Part shown: positions 33,303 through 45,150 of the stretch, piece after piece | How the letters are laid out: each line of letters begins with the position of its first letter | How positions within the stretch are numbered: position 1 is the first letter of the stretch | Assembly (NCBI RefSeq): GCF_048544455.1 | Contig: NC_133532.1 | Location: forward strand, 20,338,948 to 20,402,947 | DNA from: Silene latifolia | Lineage: Eukaryota; Streptophyta; Magnoliopsida; Caryophyllales; Caryophyllaceae | Length of the DNA: 64,000 bases | Direction of reading: 5' to 3' | Position numbers and translations under genes: made by a program | The notes under the pieces: model-generated | The model's input: only the letters and a program-made list of their open reading frames with translations | Told to the model about the DNA's origin: nothing | Database searches by the model: none

Positions 33303-34733
33303 TTAATTGACTAGGAAGGTTTCAAGGATGTTCATCTCCCTTTGAACGGGATTGCCCACATAATAGTGCTTTAATCTTTGACCGTTTACTTTAAAAGTTC
33401 GGTCTCCTTGGGCTATTTCTACCGCCCCATGAGGGAAAGATCGGACAACGGTGAATGGTCCGGACCATTTCGACTTCAACTTCCCGGAAAAAAGCTTCAA
33501 ACGGGTATCATAAAGTAGAACCAATTCACCTTCCTTGAACTCTCTTCTAATGATGCATTTGTCGTGAAATCTTTTCGTCTTCTCCTTGTACAATTTAGCA
33601 TTCTCATAGGCTTCTAGCCTAAATTCCTCCAATTCATTCAAATCAAGGAGCCTCTTCTCACCGGCCGCCTTCAAGTCATAGTTGAGATGCTTAATAGCCC
33701 AATATGCCTTGTGTTCAAGTTCCACCGGCAAATGACAAGCCTTGCCATACACCAATCGGAATGGTGAGGTACCGATTGGTGTTTTGAATGCCGTCCGGTA
33801 AGCCCACAAAGCATCATCAATCTTTAAGGACCAATCCTTTCTCGACTTGTTCACGGTTCTCTCAAGTATAGTCTTTAACTCCCGGTTAGAAATCTCGGCT
33901 TGCCCATTTGCTTGTGGATGGTAAGCAAGACTATTCCTTTGTTGCACACCATACTTTCTCAACAAGGCTTCTAATGCTCTTTCTCCGAAATGCATGCCAT
34001 GATCGCTAATGAGGACTCTCGGGACCCCAAACCTTGGAAAAATGATCCTTTGAAGTAGCTTGATCACTTCCTTAGCATCACAAGTTTTGGTCGGGATGGC
34101 CTCAACCCATTTGCTTACATAGTCGACCGCCACAAGTATGTATTCATTTCCAAACGATGATGGGAAGGGACCTTGATAATCTATCCCCCACACATCAAAA
34201 AGCTCAACCTCAAGCATGAAATTCATTGGCATTTCATGTTTCCTTGTGATATTTTCACTCCTTTGACATTTATCACATCCTTTAACATAAAAGGCAACAT
34301 CACGGAATAGAGTTGGCCAAAAGAAACCGCATTGAAGTACTTTAGCGGCCATTTTCTTGGAACTTGCATGGCCACCACAAGGTAAGTCATGGCAATGGCT
34401 CATTATGGAGGTAGCTTCCTCTCTCGGAACACACCTTCTTATCATCCCATCGGCACAAGACTTATACAAACATGGGTCATCCCAATAATATTGTTTCACA
34501 TCATGAAAGAACTTCTTCTTCTTGTGATAGTCATAATCATGAGGGATTATCCCGGAGACCAAATAATTGACTATATCCGCATACCATGGCGCCTCTCCCA
34601 AACTTAGGGACAACAAGTGATCATCGGGCAAATAATCATTGATAGGAAGCCCATTGTCAACATTGAGGTTGATTAACCGGGACAAATGGTCGGCCACCAC
34701 ATTTTCAACTCCTTTTTTATCCCTTATCTCCAT
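33303..34733 (-). pseudogene. Athila integrase (with RNase H tail)
   Basis: 476 codons: the end of RNase H ([14 protein letters not shown]), the integrase zinc finger ([20 protein letters not shown] then CDKCQRS), and the catalytic core ([34 protein letters not shown], then the glutamate region [20 protein letters not shown]). The C-terminal domain ends [18 protein letters not shown]. The frame continues directly from the reverse transcriptase but is separated by an in-frame TAA at 34743-34745, where related proteins have Gln. The domain itself is open, so the polyprotein is broken rather than the integrase. Confidence 0.9.
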
Positions 34734-34742
34734 GTCAAACTC

Positions 34743-35893
34743 TTAAAGTAGTAATATCCACCTAATCAACCGAGGTTTGGACTCCTTCTTGATGAGCAAG
34801 TGTCTCAAAGCAACATGATCGGTGAACACTATTACCTTAGCTCCCACCAAATAGGTCCGGAACTTCTCCATAGCAAAAACTACGGCCAAGAGCTCCTTCT
34901 CCGTAGTTGAGTAATTGGTTTGAGCTTCATCAAGAGTTTTGCTTGCATAATGAATTGCATGAACTTTTCCATCCTTCCTTTGGCCTAAAACCGCGCCCAA
35001 GGCTTGATCGCTTGCATCGCACATTAGCTCAAATGGCAAGTTCCAATCCAGAGGTTGTATGATTGGAGCACTTGTCAAAGCTTCCTTCAACCTATTAAAA
35101 GCATCAAGACATCGGTTAAAGAACACAAAAGGAGTATCTTTGGCTAACAATACGGTCAAAGGTCTCGCTATCTTGGAGAAGTCCTTGATGAAGCGGCGGT
35201 AAAAGCCCGCATGTCCAAGGAAACTTCTCACCCCCTTGACATTGGTGGGAGGTGGGAGACTAGCAATGGCCTCAATCTTAGCCTTATCAACTTCTATTCC
35301 ACGATTGGACACTATGTGTCCTAACATAACACCTTCTTGTACCATAAAATGGCACTTCTCCCAATTAAGCACAAGGTGAGACTCTTGACACTTGCTCAAA
35401 ACATTCTCCAAATTTGTCAAACAACTTTCAAAACTTTTCCCAACAACCGAAAAATCATCCATGAAAACTTCCATTTCTTGTTCAACAAAATCGGAGAAAA
35501 TTGACATCATAGCTCTTTGAAAAGTAGATGGAGCATTACATAGCCCAAATGGCATTCTCCTATATGCATAGGTGCCAAATGGACAAGTAAAGGTGGTCTT
35601 TTCTTGGTCACTTGGATGGATAGGGATTTGGAAAAATCCCCGAATAGCCATCCAAGAAGCAAAAATAGTTGTGTTGAGCTAATCTTTCTAGCATTTGATC
35701 CATGAACGGTAAGGGAAAGTGATCCTTCCGGGTGGATTTGTTCAACTTCCTATAGTCCATAATGCCGGCGTCAAGTAGCTTGAGGACCTATTTCCTTACA
35801 ACCTCTTTCATTATGGGATTAAGCCTTCTTTGTGCCTCAATGGAGGATGCATCCTCATTTTCAAGTAAAATTTTATGAGTGCACAAAGAGGGA
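34743..35893 (-). pseudogene. Athila reverse transcriptase/RNase H
   Basis: The largest open part (34743-35651) holds [18 protein letters not shown], the active-site motif [10 protein letters not shown], and the RNase H onset ([20 protein letters not shown]). Upstream the frame is broken: a frameshift near 35930, a stop near 35789, a deletion joining LLDAGIM directly to DYRKLN near 35760 (removing about 45 residues of the fingers as judged from the family), and a frameshift at DGYSG near 35645. Reverse transcription cannot be supplied by this copy. Confidence 0.88.
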
Positions 35894-37390
35894 CTAATCC
35901 CTTTGAGGTCTCCAATCGTGTACCCAAGGACACCTTTTGAGCAAAGAAATTAGTTTTGAGGTTTGGGTGTCATCAAGTTCACTATTGATGATGACGGGAA
36001 AAGTGGAATTGTCACCTAGAAATTCATATTTCAAAGAAGAGGTAAGAGGTTTAAGTTCAACCGTAGGAGGAGGCGTGGAACTCTCCTCCTTCTTACCGAC
36101 TTCCAACACTTCAAATTTGGGAGCTTGTTCATGAATTGGAGCGGAATCCAACATCCACACATATGCAAGAGTCTCAACATCTTTGTCATCAACTTCATAC
36201 CCACTAACAAGACAAGTCTCCAAAGGATCCATAGAGGAAGCTTTTGGGTCATGCTCCTCCATGGGATTCTCTAGAATGTCTACAATACAACAAGTGTCAC
36301 CTAGAGATGGGGCTTCCATAGACTTTTGGAGTTCAAATTCCACTCTATCTTCACCCACTTGCAAAGATAACTTCCCACTCTTCACATCGATCATAGCTCC
36401 ACCGGTGGCAAGACAAGGCCGCCCCAAGATAATAGGCACATTGTAGTCCTCGGGCATATCTATAACAAAGAAATCACATGATATGACAAGCTTCCCAACA
36501 ACCAAGGGTACATCTTCGATCACACCAATAGGAAATTTAACCGACCGATCGGCTAGTTGAAGTGAAACTCTAGTTGGTTTCAAATCTCCCAAATCAAGCC
36601 TCTTGAAGATTGAAAGTGGCATGAGGCTCACACTAGCTCCCAAATCACACAACGCTCTTTTAATAGCCACCCCTTGGATAGAACAAGGAATTGAGAAGCT
36701 ACCCGGATCTTCAAGCTTATTCGGGAGCTTGTTGGTGTGAGTAAGAATAGCACTACATTCCTTAGAGAGGTTGATGGTTTGCACCTCTCTGTTCTTCTTT
36801 TTCAAGGTGACAAGTTCCTTAAGAAACTTACCATAAGATGAAATTTCGGTAATCATATCAAGGAAAGGAATCGTGACATTCATTCCCTTCAAGATCTCAA
36901 CAAACTTCTCATATTTCTTTTCAAGCCTAGGCCTTGCAAACCTTTGTGGAAAGGGTACCGGTGCTACATACTCCCTTGGGGGTGGAGTACATTCTTTGGC
37001 CTTGGTTGCAATAGGTTCATCTTGCTTTGGAGGATCAACCATCCTCACCTCCTTAGACTTCTCCACCCTAATCTCATCTTCTTCCACAACTTCAACCGGG
37101 TGCTCTTTCACAATTTCACTAGACACCCTTTTCCTCTTCCACTTAGGAGATTTCTCAACCTCCTCCAATTGCTTGCCACTCCTAAAAAATACCGCATTCA
37201 CCTCCCTTGGGTTAACCGTATTACTCGGAAACTTCCCCAGATTTTGAGCCAATTGACTCAATTGTTGGGAAATTTGGGCTACATGAGTTTCCGTAGCCTT
37301 TTGGGATGCCCGTATTTCATCATTAACCCGGTTTTGTGAGGCAATGTGGTTATCAAGCTTTGAGTCGGATTTTTGATTTGCAATTACCAA
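35894..37390 (-). pseudogene. Athila aspartic protease and linker
   Basis: 498 codons in the same frame as gag. It contains the retropepsin-like active-site region ALCDLGASVSLMPLSIFKRL, followed by VPIILGRPCLATGGAMIDVK, the conserved flap and C-terminal Asp/Gly region of Athila proteases. The N-terminal 150 residues are a charged linker from Gag. An in-frame TAA near 37421 separates it from gag; the frame ends at 35894 after a frameshift. The gag-pro junction may normally be read through as one polyprotein. Confidence 0.85.
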
Positions 37391-37420
37391 TTGTTCAAAG
37401 GCTTGTTCCCAAGATGGTTT

Positions 37421-38797
37421 TTAAGGGCTTTGGAAGTTTTGGTTTTGTGGTTGGAAATTTTTGTTTTGTTGTTGATTGAAATTTTGCCCCTTGAAACCCC
37501 CAAATGGTCGTTGGTGTTGGGTGACAAATTGTTTCCCTTGGAAACCGGGTGGAATTTGTCTTTGGAATTGAGAGTTTTGATTGAACCTTTGTTGTTGTTG
37601 AGGTTGGGAAGTGGTTGGATTTTGAATGTTTTGTGAAGCATAAGACAAGAAAGGGTGAGTTCTCTTTCCATTGCCAAATTGGTTGTTGTTATTATTGAAC
37701 CCTTGTCTTGCACTTGTGGATTCCCAAACTCCATTTGCTTGCTCATAGCATTCCTCTTGGAGAGGTGCAATCAAGGGACACCCAATGGGAGTGTGCCCTT
37801 GTTCCCCACACAACTCACAAGACAAGACTTGTCTCATATCGGAGCTTGGTGGTTTTGAATTTAGCAAAGCAACTTGTTGGGTGAGTTCATCTAGCATCCC
37901 CTTAACCTCCACATTCAAAACCGAATTAGAATCTTTGCTCTTGCCTTTTCTCAATTGTCTATCACTTCCCCATTCCATAGTTCTTGAGGCCATCTCCTCA
38001 ATTAACTCCTTTGCCGCTTTATGCCCCAAAATGTCTAAGGCACCTTTTCCCGATCCCGCATCCAATGAAAGCCGAAGGTCTTGAGTCAACCCTTTGTAAA
38101 AATTGTTCACTAGCTCGGCCTCGGAGATGCCATGGTGAGGGCATAACCGTTGGAGCTTCTTATACCGTTCCCATGCCTCATATAAGGTCTCATCCTCTTC
38201 TTGAGTAAAGCTTTGTAGTTCACTCTTGACTTTGGCCGTTCTTGAGGGTGGGAAATATTTGTTCAAAAATGCCGAAGCCAACTCATCCCATGTCTTGAAG
38301 GAATCCGGGTCACAATTCTTCAACCAATCCTTGGCCGAACCCCTAAGTGAACGCGGGAACAACCTAAGGCGAACTACATCATCGGAGACCCCATTTGACT
38401 TGTACATATCACAATTTTCAAGGAAGTCATTTAGATGATCATTTGGGTTCTCCAAGGGACCTCCTCCAAATTGGTTGTCTTGAACAAGGTTGAGCAAGGC
38501 ATTTTTGATTTCAAAGTTATTAGCTTGAATTCTTGGCCTTTGGATGCTTGGATTGACAATGTGCTTAGGAGCCATAGTCTCTCTTATCGGAACCGGATCA
38601 CCCATGATGTTAGGTTCTTCTTCTAAAACCCCAAAAGGATTTTCAAACACTTCGGTAGCTTCTTGGTGATTACCTTCTTCTATCGGTGGTGTATCGAGTA
38701 AACCCCTTCTTCTTAGAGAATTAAGTCTTCTTGCCGTGGCTTCAATTTCGCGATCAAGTGGATATGTTGGTTGACCTCTTCTTCGTCGCCTACTCAT
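37421..38797 (-). CDS. gag: Athila Gag
   Basis: 458 residues starting MSRRRRRGQPTYPLDREIEA. It has the gypsy gag core (NFEIKNALLNLV, NDHLNDFLENCDMYKSNGVS, FPRSLRGSAKDWLKNCDPDS, FTQEEDETLYEAWERYKKLQ), a CCHC zinc knuckle CELCGEQGHTPIGC, and a Gln/Asn-rich C terminus. It forms the particle and binds RNA. The Met at 38797 is about 90 bp from the primer site and is the natural start. The stop at 37421 is in frame with protease and may be a mutation or a genuine gag stop. Confidence 0.88.
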   Translation of the reverse strand: MSRRRRRGQPTYPLDREIEATARRLNSLRRRGLLDTPPIEEGNHQEATEVFENPFGVLEEEPNIMGDPVPIRETMAPKHIVNPSIQRPRIQANNFEIKNALLNLVQDNQFGGGPLENPNDHLNDFLENCDMYKSNGVSDDVVRLRLFPRSLRGSAKDWLKNCDPDSFKTWDELASAFLNKYFPPSRTAKVKSELQSFTQEEDETLYEAWERYKKLQRLCPHHGISEAELVNNFYKGLTQDLRLSLDAGSGKGALDILGHKAAKELIEEMASRTMEWGSDRQLRKGKSKDSNSVLNVEVKGMLDELTQQVALLNSKPPSSDMRQVLSCELCGEQGHTPIGCPLIAPLQEECYEQANGVWESTSARQGFNNNNNQFGNGKRTHPFLSYASQNIQNPTTSQPQQQQRFNQNSQFQRQIPPGFQGKQFVTQHQRPFGGFKGQNFNQQQNKNFQPQNQNFQSP

Positions 38798-38884
38798 GCA
38801 AAAGACCTAAGCACTTGAAAGAAAGGATTAGTAACAAAGGACTTAGTCTAAACTAGAACAAAAACGATTAATATCTAGCCCTAC

Positions 38885-38902
38885 TCCCCGGCAACGGCGC
38901 CA
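38885..38902 (-). other. Athila primer-binding site, tRNA-Asp
   Basis: TGGCGCCGTTGCCGGGGA on the minus strand, an 18-base match to the complement of a plant tRNA-Asp 3' end, 6 nt from the 5' LTR; typical of Athila. Confidence 0.88.
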
Positions 38903-38908
38903 AAAACT

Positions 38909-40618
38909 TGATGGTTTCAAGTTAAACCTCGCAAGTGAACGATGCGTTGCACTAGTAAGGGTCGAACACGAGGAGTTTGGGAGACTACTAATTGTTGTTA
39001 TTCTTAAGTTTAGCTAAGTCAAAGGAAAAGGATTGATTGGTAAATTAACTAAGTAGGCTACACTAAATGACTAGCAAATTAAACTAAATAAGCAACAACT
39101 CAATTCAAAGAGAAAACTAAAAGGAAAGATGTGTTACTCAAGATATAAAAGGACTAGGGCACGATTAGGCTACAAACATTCATGATTATTATGTTAATTC
39201 CGGCAATAAGTCATCTTGGGTACACAAGGCGGGGGAAAACGCCTCTAACTCGCCTATTGACTCCCTCCCGGGCTCACAATAGGACACTAGACCTACCGAC
39301 TCAACTCCCTCCCGGGCTCATGACTCGGAATCTCCTATACAACATTCCAAGACCCTAGGAACGCGCGCCATCCCCAAGGTAGTCGATTTATGCTAGGAGT
39401 CACTAAGTATACGATAAATTCCCGGCCTTCCCAACCCTTTTCCCAAAGGTGAAGGTCAAACCGGTCCCCAAAGGCACCCTCTTTAGGCTCTCCCTCCCGA
39501 GTTCAACCCAAATAGGCAAAGGATGTAAAAGGGGGGTCAACTTAGGACCTAACCAATTCCCATTGGTGGACAAGGGTCATCAATCAACCAAAATCCTAAA
39601 TCACATCATTAACAAAATAAATCCTAAGGTAAACCCCACCAATTTCCCCTTAATGACTATTTAAATGGAATCAAGCATTTTAATCACTCATGTAAGTGCC
39701 CAATCGCACCCTAGTAAGGGTACTACTCACTAATCATGGTCAATTTAGCAAGACAAGCAATAAAGGAGGCAACTTTAACCATTAACATGATAATTAATCG
39801 ATTATTACTACTAAGCATGCAATTGGCAACAAAAAGATGATAACAAAATTATCAAACCACAATCAAAATGAAATTAGGCAAAAAGATGGTAACTTTGACT
39901 TCAAGCAAAACAAATATTCAAAAATGGGAGAAACATGAACAAAGGGAAATTAAATCAACAACTAAAAACAAGAGGAAATAAGAAGTGACAAAGGAAATAT
40001 ACCAACAATTATAAGGCAATAAAGATGATTGGATTGAATAATTGAAAAAGATGAAGAACAATGTTCCAACTTCTTCCCCAAATAATTTCTCTACCAACTC
40101 ACTTTTTGATCTAAAATCTAGTATGGAATGTTGTGTTTTCTGAAAATAGGGTTGGGTATATATACAAAAGGGTCCATTAACGGAGTTACAAAGGTCGAAA
40201 ATCAAAGAAAAGCCCAAAAGACCTCTATCCGGTGTTGGGAACGCCGGCCGCCTCTTGGGAACGCCGGATAGAGGTGGGAACACCGGATGGAATCTCTGAA
40301 CACCCACTAGGCCAATTTTGAGCACCGGATAGAGGTGGGAACACCGCCATGGAGTCTGAACGCCCATAGAAGTTGGGAAAATCTCAAGACGGTTCTCGAT
40401 TTCCGCTTCGCTCCTTGCAAAAAGGTCCCGTCCCTATATCACCTCTCACGTTCTCCTAAAAAAGTGTGAAATAATATTATAATTACGCAAGGCCATATAC
40501 AAAATGAATAAGTGCAAAATCGACTATGGACTAGGCTAAATTAGCTAAAGAGTGTAACAAAATGAAGACAAAGTGAAGAGTTTAAGGCCAAAAATGTAGG
40601 GTGATAACATAGTTATCA
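38909..40618 (-). repeat. Athila 5' LTR
   Basis: 1,710 bp, the same length as the 3' LTR with about ten substitutions. Followed by the target duplication ggggg. Confidence 0.92.
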
Positions 40619-41338
40619 GGGGGTTACAAATGACGTTTCCCCTTCCTATTTATAAGAAAAATAGGATTTTATTCAACCTAATGACGGATTTAAGCTAAAA
40701 GCCCAAGCCCGTAAGAGAAACCACTCGATCGAGTGATTTAAAACCACTCGATCGAGTAAACTAAAGCTTAAACCACTCGATCGAGTAGAAAATCTACTCG
40801 ATCGAGTAAATCAATAAATGCAACTACTCGATCGAGTAGAAAAAGGACTCGATCGAACAAAATTATACTCGATCGAGTACTTTCCAGCAACAGTTTCCTG
40901 CTTTGCGCACTGAACTTCAAACGGCTGCCATTTCTTCGTTGCTTGGGCAAACAGGGTGATTCCGGTGGCGTTGGAAAGCTAAGAGGACAAGCTTTAATTT
41001 CCAATTGTAATAACCTGAATATCAGTTGTAGAACTCGAGATATGGCTCTCAAAATTAGGCACTAGCAATTTGAAGTTCTTCCTTTGCTCGCCTAGCTATC
41101 TTTCTTCTTTGCGCATCTCAAAATAGCTACATTCCCGCTCCAAATTCACTCTTCCTCCAAATGCATGCTAAACGGACGGTAAAAAGCTTGATTTCACTAT
41201 TTTTGGTTCATTCCTGCAAATAAGACAAAACAAACCAAAGTAGCATATTCGGGGCATTTCGTAGCATAAAACTACGATAATAGCATAGAAATACGTGCAT
41301 AAAAAGGCCTAAAAAGACTATATAAAATGCACGTATCA
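40619..41338 (-). repeat. LTR C, part 2
   Basis: Continues LTR C after the Athila insertion. Holds a TATA-like box near 40648-40655 and the palindrome array 40723-40878 (six perfect copies and one variant), and ends CGTATCA followed by actac. Confidence 0.88.
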
Positions 41339-41803
41339 ACTACGCCACATGCCCTACGAGCCGTAGGTCCCTATCCGCATATATAGTCTTCCTGGGCTCC
41401 TCTCCTATTTCATGGAAGACCAAGAAACAAGCCACCGTCTCCAAATCCTCCGCTGAAGCCGAATACCGAGCTATTGCATTTACGGTTTGTGAACTAAAAT
41501 GACTCAAAGGTCTACTTCAAAGTCTCGATATCTCGCATAACACGCCTATTCAACTTCAATGCGACAACAAATCAGCCCTTCACATAGCTCGAAATCCGGT
41601 TTTTCATGAGCGAACCAAACACATCGAAGTTGATTGTCACTTTATTCGGGATGAAATTCAAAAAGGGGTTATCGCTCCTACTTATGTTCACACAAAGGCG
41701 CAACTAGCGGATATTCTCACTAAAGCTCTCGGCCGTGCGTCATTTGAAGACCTACTGTCCAAGTTGGGTGTCTCGGTTCTCCACACGCCAACTTGCGAGG
41801 GGA
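41339..41803 (+). pseudogene. Copia RNase H, continuation of split pol
   Basis: Resumes the copia pol cut at 17005. RNase H motifs: KSSAEAEYRAIA (catalytic Glu region), QLQCDNKSALHIARNPVFHE, KHIEVDCHFIRDEIQ, ADILTKALG. An in-frame TGA at 41500-41502 stands where relatives have Trp (CELKW). The polypurine tract GCGAGGGGA runs to 41803. Confidence 0.88.
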
Positions 41804-42222
41804 TGATAACCGGCTCCAAAGAGCCGTTGGCAGCCACTCAAGGAGCCGTTGGCTCTCCTCAAATCAAACCTCCCATCCCCTATAGACTAAAAGAATAACA
41901 CATCTGTGTTATTCCCGCTCATCTTTCCCCCCAAACGGAATATTCTCTTCTAGAATATTCTCTTCTAATATATTTCCCTTCTAATATATTGTAGTCAAAA
42001 TATTTTAGTCGACCCATATATGGAATATTTCTACTACCATATTCTACACAATTAATAATAATATTGCCGTCAATCACTATGCCCCATATATGGAATATTT
42101 CTTATGGTTACGTTTTATATATAAAAGTACATTTACATTAGATTAAATTCATATTCAATTTATTAAAATTATATTAATACACTAAATCCCTAGAATTAAC
42201 CTTTATAAAATTACCTTGCTTT
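41804..42222 (+). repeat. Start of copia 3' LTR, end undetermined
   Basis: TGATAACCGGCTCC follows the polypurine tract, so the LTR of the split copia starts here. It carries repeats of AGCCGTTGG and ATATTCTCTTCT. I could not fix its right end; a Helitron-like terminus at 42242 may lie inside it. Confidence 0.5.
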
Positions 42223-42242
42223 AGCACGGGGTGCTATACTAG
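42215..42242 (+). mobile_element. Helitron-like 3' terminus
   Basis: Hairpin AGCAC-GGG-GTGCT (42223-42235), then ATACTAG ending at 42242 and followed by T. A short hairpin just before CTAG is the hallmark of Helitron 3' ends. The 5' end was not identified. Confidence 0.5.
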
Positions 42243-43231
42243 TATCTTTGTAATTATGCACATAATTTGCCTTATTATCCTTTCCTAGTTTAGCCTATAT
42301 TCATTTGTATAAATAGGTAACTTACATAATGTAATCACACAATTGTATTCTCATATTATTATACTAATGCATTCAATATCTTCAATATTATTCCAATGAT
42401 CATATATTTCAACGGATAGGCTCAATTATAGAGTTACAGCGTTATGTGTGAGTTAATTCAAGACCGGTTGTAGTGTATTTTTATTTTCATCTTTTTTTTA
42501 ATTAGTATCTACATTATAAAAGATGAGTTATTTAAAGCTCTTCTATTAGTTCCTATTTTCTAGGAGCAAATTTTTTTTTTTGTTTTTTTTTTTTTTTCTG
42601 AAACCCACGTTGTTTGTGGGAGGGAATTCCTTACTCTCATAGTTTGTGTTTTTTCATTATATTTATTTGCACCATAACCACTACTGCCTCTATGAATGAA
42701 ATTATATTATAGAAATTTGTGATGGAATTATAAGATAATAACAAAACAATTACGAAGCATTTTTTCCGTGTGAAATATAATTGTTTTGAGCATCATTTAC
42801 AAGTCACATTAACTATTACTCCATATTGCGTAGTATTCTTTCTATAGATTACGTAGGTTATAAACAAAACTACCGTATTGAATATATAACAATACATTTC
42901 AATAGGTTACATAATCATAGTAATTTAAATAAGTGAAAATTATATAATTATAAAATAATGGTATGTAATTTTAAAAAACATAAAATCGTTAAAAAAAATA
43001 TATCAGAAATTTGGGGAAAAGCAATAATAAAATAAATGTTGGTAAAGAAATGAAATTAAAATCATTATAACCATATTTATTATACATGAACAACTCCAAT
43101 TGAAAAAAAAATGAAGCATAAATGATCTTAATAAAGAAATCTTATAAAATGCATGTCAAGATCTGAATATTATGAGCTATAAAAACATAAGAGATAAGAG
43201 AAATAATTGTAAGCATAAACTCTTTAAAAAC
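42243..43231. other. Gene-free A/T-rich stretch
   Basis: No reading frame, repeat family or RNA gene recognised; homopolymer T runs near 42570-42600. Confidence 0.6.
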
Positions 43232-43233
43232 TA

Positions 43234-43569
43234 CTCCCTCCTATTCTAAATAACTCTCCCTATTTCCTTTTGTGTCTATTCACAATACTCTCCCTATTTC
43301 CTTATTTGGCAAATTTTTATACTTATTTTAATCACCCCACTTCATAACAATACCCCACAAAACTCATACTTTATCTTATTTTAATCACTTTACCCCACAA
43401 CAATACTTATTTTAATCACCTTACCCCACAACAATACTTATTTTAATCACACAATATCTTCCCTCTCTCCAATCTCCTACCCCACTACAATACTTTACCA
43501 TATAATACTCCCCTTCCTTAATTCCCGTGCCCTCCATGAATAGGGAGGGTTATTAAGAATAGGAGGGAG
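43234..43569. mobile_element. Stowaway-like MITE
   Basis: 336 bp bounded by TA duplications (43232-43233, 43570-43571). The inverted ends CTCCCTCCTATTCT and AGAATAGGAGGGAG are exact reverse complements. The interior has 2-3 copies of a unit of about 30 bp with CCCCACAACAATACTTATTT. Non-coding; moved by mariner-type transposase elsewhere. Confidence 0.88.
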
Positions 43570-43571
43570 TA

Positions 43572-45150
43572 TATTTTTCATCAATAAATACATAAATTAA
43601 TATACTCCCTTAAACATGAGAGACAGAGAAGCAAGTAGGTATTAAAAACTATGAAACATCAAATGCATAAATAATATCCTATGAAATTAGGTTAAAAAAA
43701 ATAGATATAATTGCTATGAAGTGGTCAAAATTGATAGAAAAACGTAACATTAAAATATAAATTGAATGAGATGTTTATATTTTTTTCATATACCATACCT
43801 TATAATTCATAAAAATTGTTTAGGTTAGCATTATTTGAAGCTGAATCGGATTGAATGAGGCCTGATAAAAATTAGGCATTGAGAGATGGATGTGCAAATA
43901 AAGAGTGGAAGATATACTAGATATAGATATCAATGTGTGGGAATAAGAGCTGTGTAAGGGATGGGTTAGGGTTTAGTCTATTAGTTGGCTGATCAACAAA
44001 TTAATTCTACGCGTTAAAAGTTTGTTTTTGGGCCACTCTACAAAATGAATCAAACAAATCAATATCAATGAGTTATTGTGTTTTTGAAATTTGTAGTTGA
44101 ATAATTTAATTTATATCTATCACAAACTTTTAGGGGATATAAAACTTGGTAAACGGGTTTATTGGGTCGAGTTCGGTTAAGTGTACGTCCCAAAATGTTA
44201 GAATGACATAGTTGGCGTCTTACCATGCAAGTATATATGCTTGATCAAACGAGTTACAAGTTCGATTGTATTGAGTTCAAGTAAAATATGGGTTTATTCA
44301 CAATTATAATGTCACGGGTTTATGGCATTGCACATTTAATAACTCTCATTTATATTCTCTTTTATCCAATATTAACGGGTGTTATTACGACCGTCGACCC
44401 GTGCATTTTCCTGCACAGGTTTAAAACTAGTTTAGTGTATTTTTTAGTTGTTTCTCATTAATGTAGTGGAAGATGGTCTCTCAAGGACTTATTGAAATAA
44501 TTGGTGATGTATGATGAATTTGGAAAAGAAAAGAAAGTAATTGTGTGGAAGTTATTAGCCAAAAGGTGTATCGTTAATTTTGTTCCAAATTGTCTCCACT
44601 CTTGACTATCCATGGAATTTTAATCATACAAAGTGTTTGCCACTTTGATAATCGGCAAATGCAATCATAACAAAAGGTGAAGTTATCATGCCATTACTAT
44701 TTACTACGAGTACCATTCAATTGAACCGAAGGAAAATTACAAGTGCCCGTTAGGCGTTAGCCTTAATTGGTAACTTTATCAAAAGAGACTTCGTTCATGA
44801 TCTTCTTTTATCATTGTTTTGTACCGGTAATTATATATCATCGAGAAAATCCTCTTTTCAACAAATCAGGTAGTCCCCTCATCCGCATATCCGCGTTTAC
44901 AAATTAATGACTTAACAAGTACGGAATAACTAAGTTTTAATCACTGGGAGTCGAACGAAGACCATTCATATGTAGCTCAGTAGTTGTGAAGTTGAATTAC
45001 TATGTTAATATAACAACACGATTAGTGCTCGATAAAATAAACATGAGTAAAACGCTAGTAAACAGAAATATATTATTGGAACGAAATTGTAGCATTATTC
45101 TAATAACATTAGGTGAAGAGCTTCACCATATGACACACTAGAAACTTAAT
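43572..45150. other. Gene-free stretch with Helitron-like end
   Basis: A/T-rich, no gene recognised. At 44399-44430 an ACCCGTGCA / TGCACAGGT hairpin (one mismatch) is followed by TTAAAACTAG and T, another Helitron-like 3' terminus on the plus strand; its 5' end was not found. Confidence 0.5.

Larger units (their letters stand above)
25997..40618 (-). mobile_element. Athila-type Ty3/gypsy retrotransposon
   Basis: A full-length 14.6-kb element on the minus strand with two 1,710-bp LTRs (25997-27706 and 38909-40618), TGATAAC...ACCATCA in element orientation, flanked by ggggg (25992-25996 and 40619-40623). The order is 5' LTR, tRNA-Asp primer site, gag, protease, reverse transcriptase/RNase H, integrase, ORF1, polypurine tract, 3' LTR. 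The LTRs differ at only about ten positions by eye, so insertion was recent, yet pol carries stops, frameshifts and a deletion. It was probably mobilised by proteins from another copy. Confidence 0.93.
17006..41338 (-). mobile_element. Athila-like non-autonomous complex, LTR-int-LTR-int-LTR
   Basis: The outer ends are TGATACG at 17006 and CGTATCA at 41338, flanked by the target duplication actac (17001-17005 and 41339-41343). Inside are three LTRs (17006-18495; 22025-23473; 25229-25996 plus 40619-41338) and two internal regions. Minus orientation follows from the tRNA-Asp-type primer sites beside the left edges of the second and third LTRs and the polypurine tract GGTTTGGGGAGATT beside the right edges of the first and second. 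No pol is present. The shared outer target duplication suggests one insertion later enlarged by recombination between LTRs. An Athila element (25997-40618) splits the third LTR. Confidence 0.85.
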
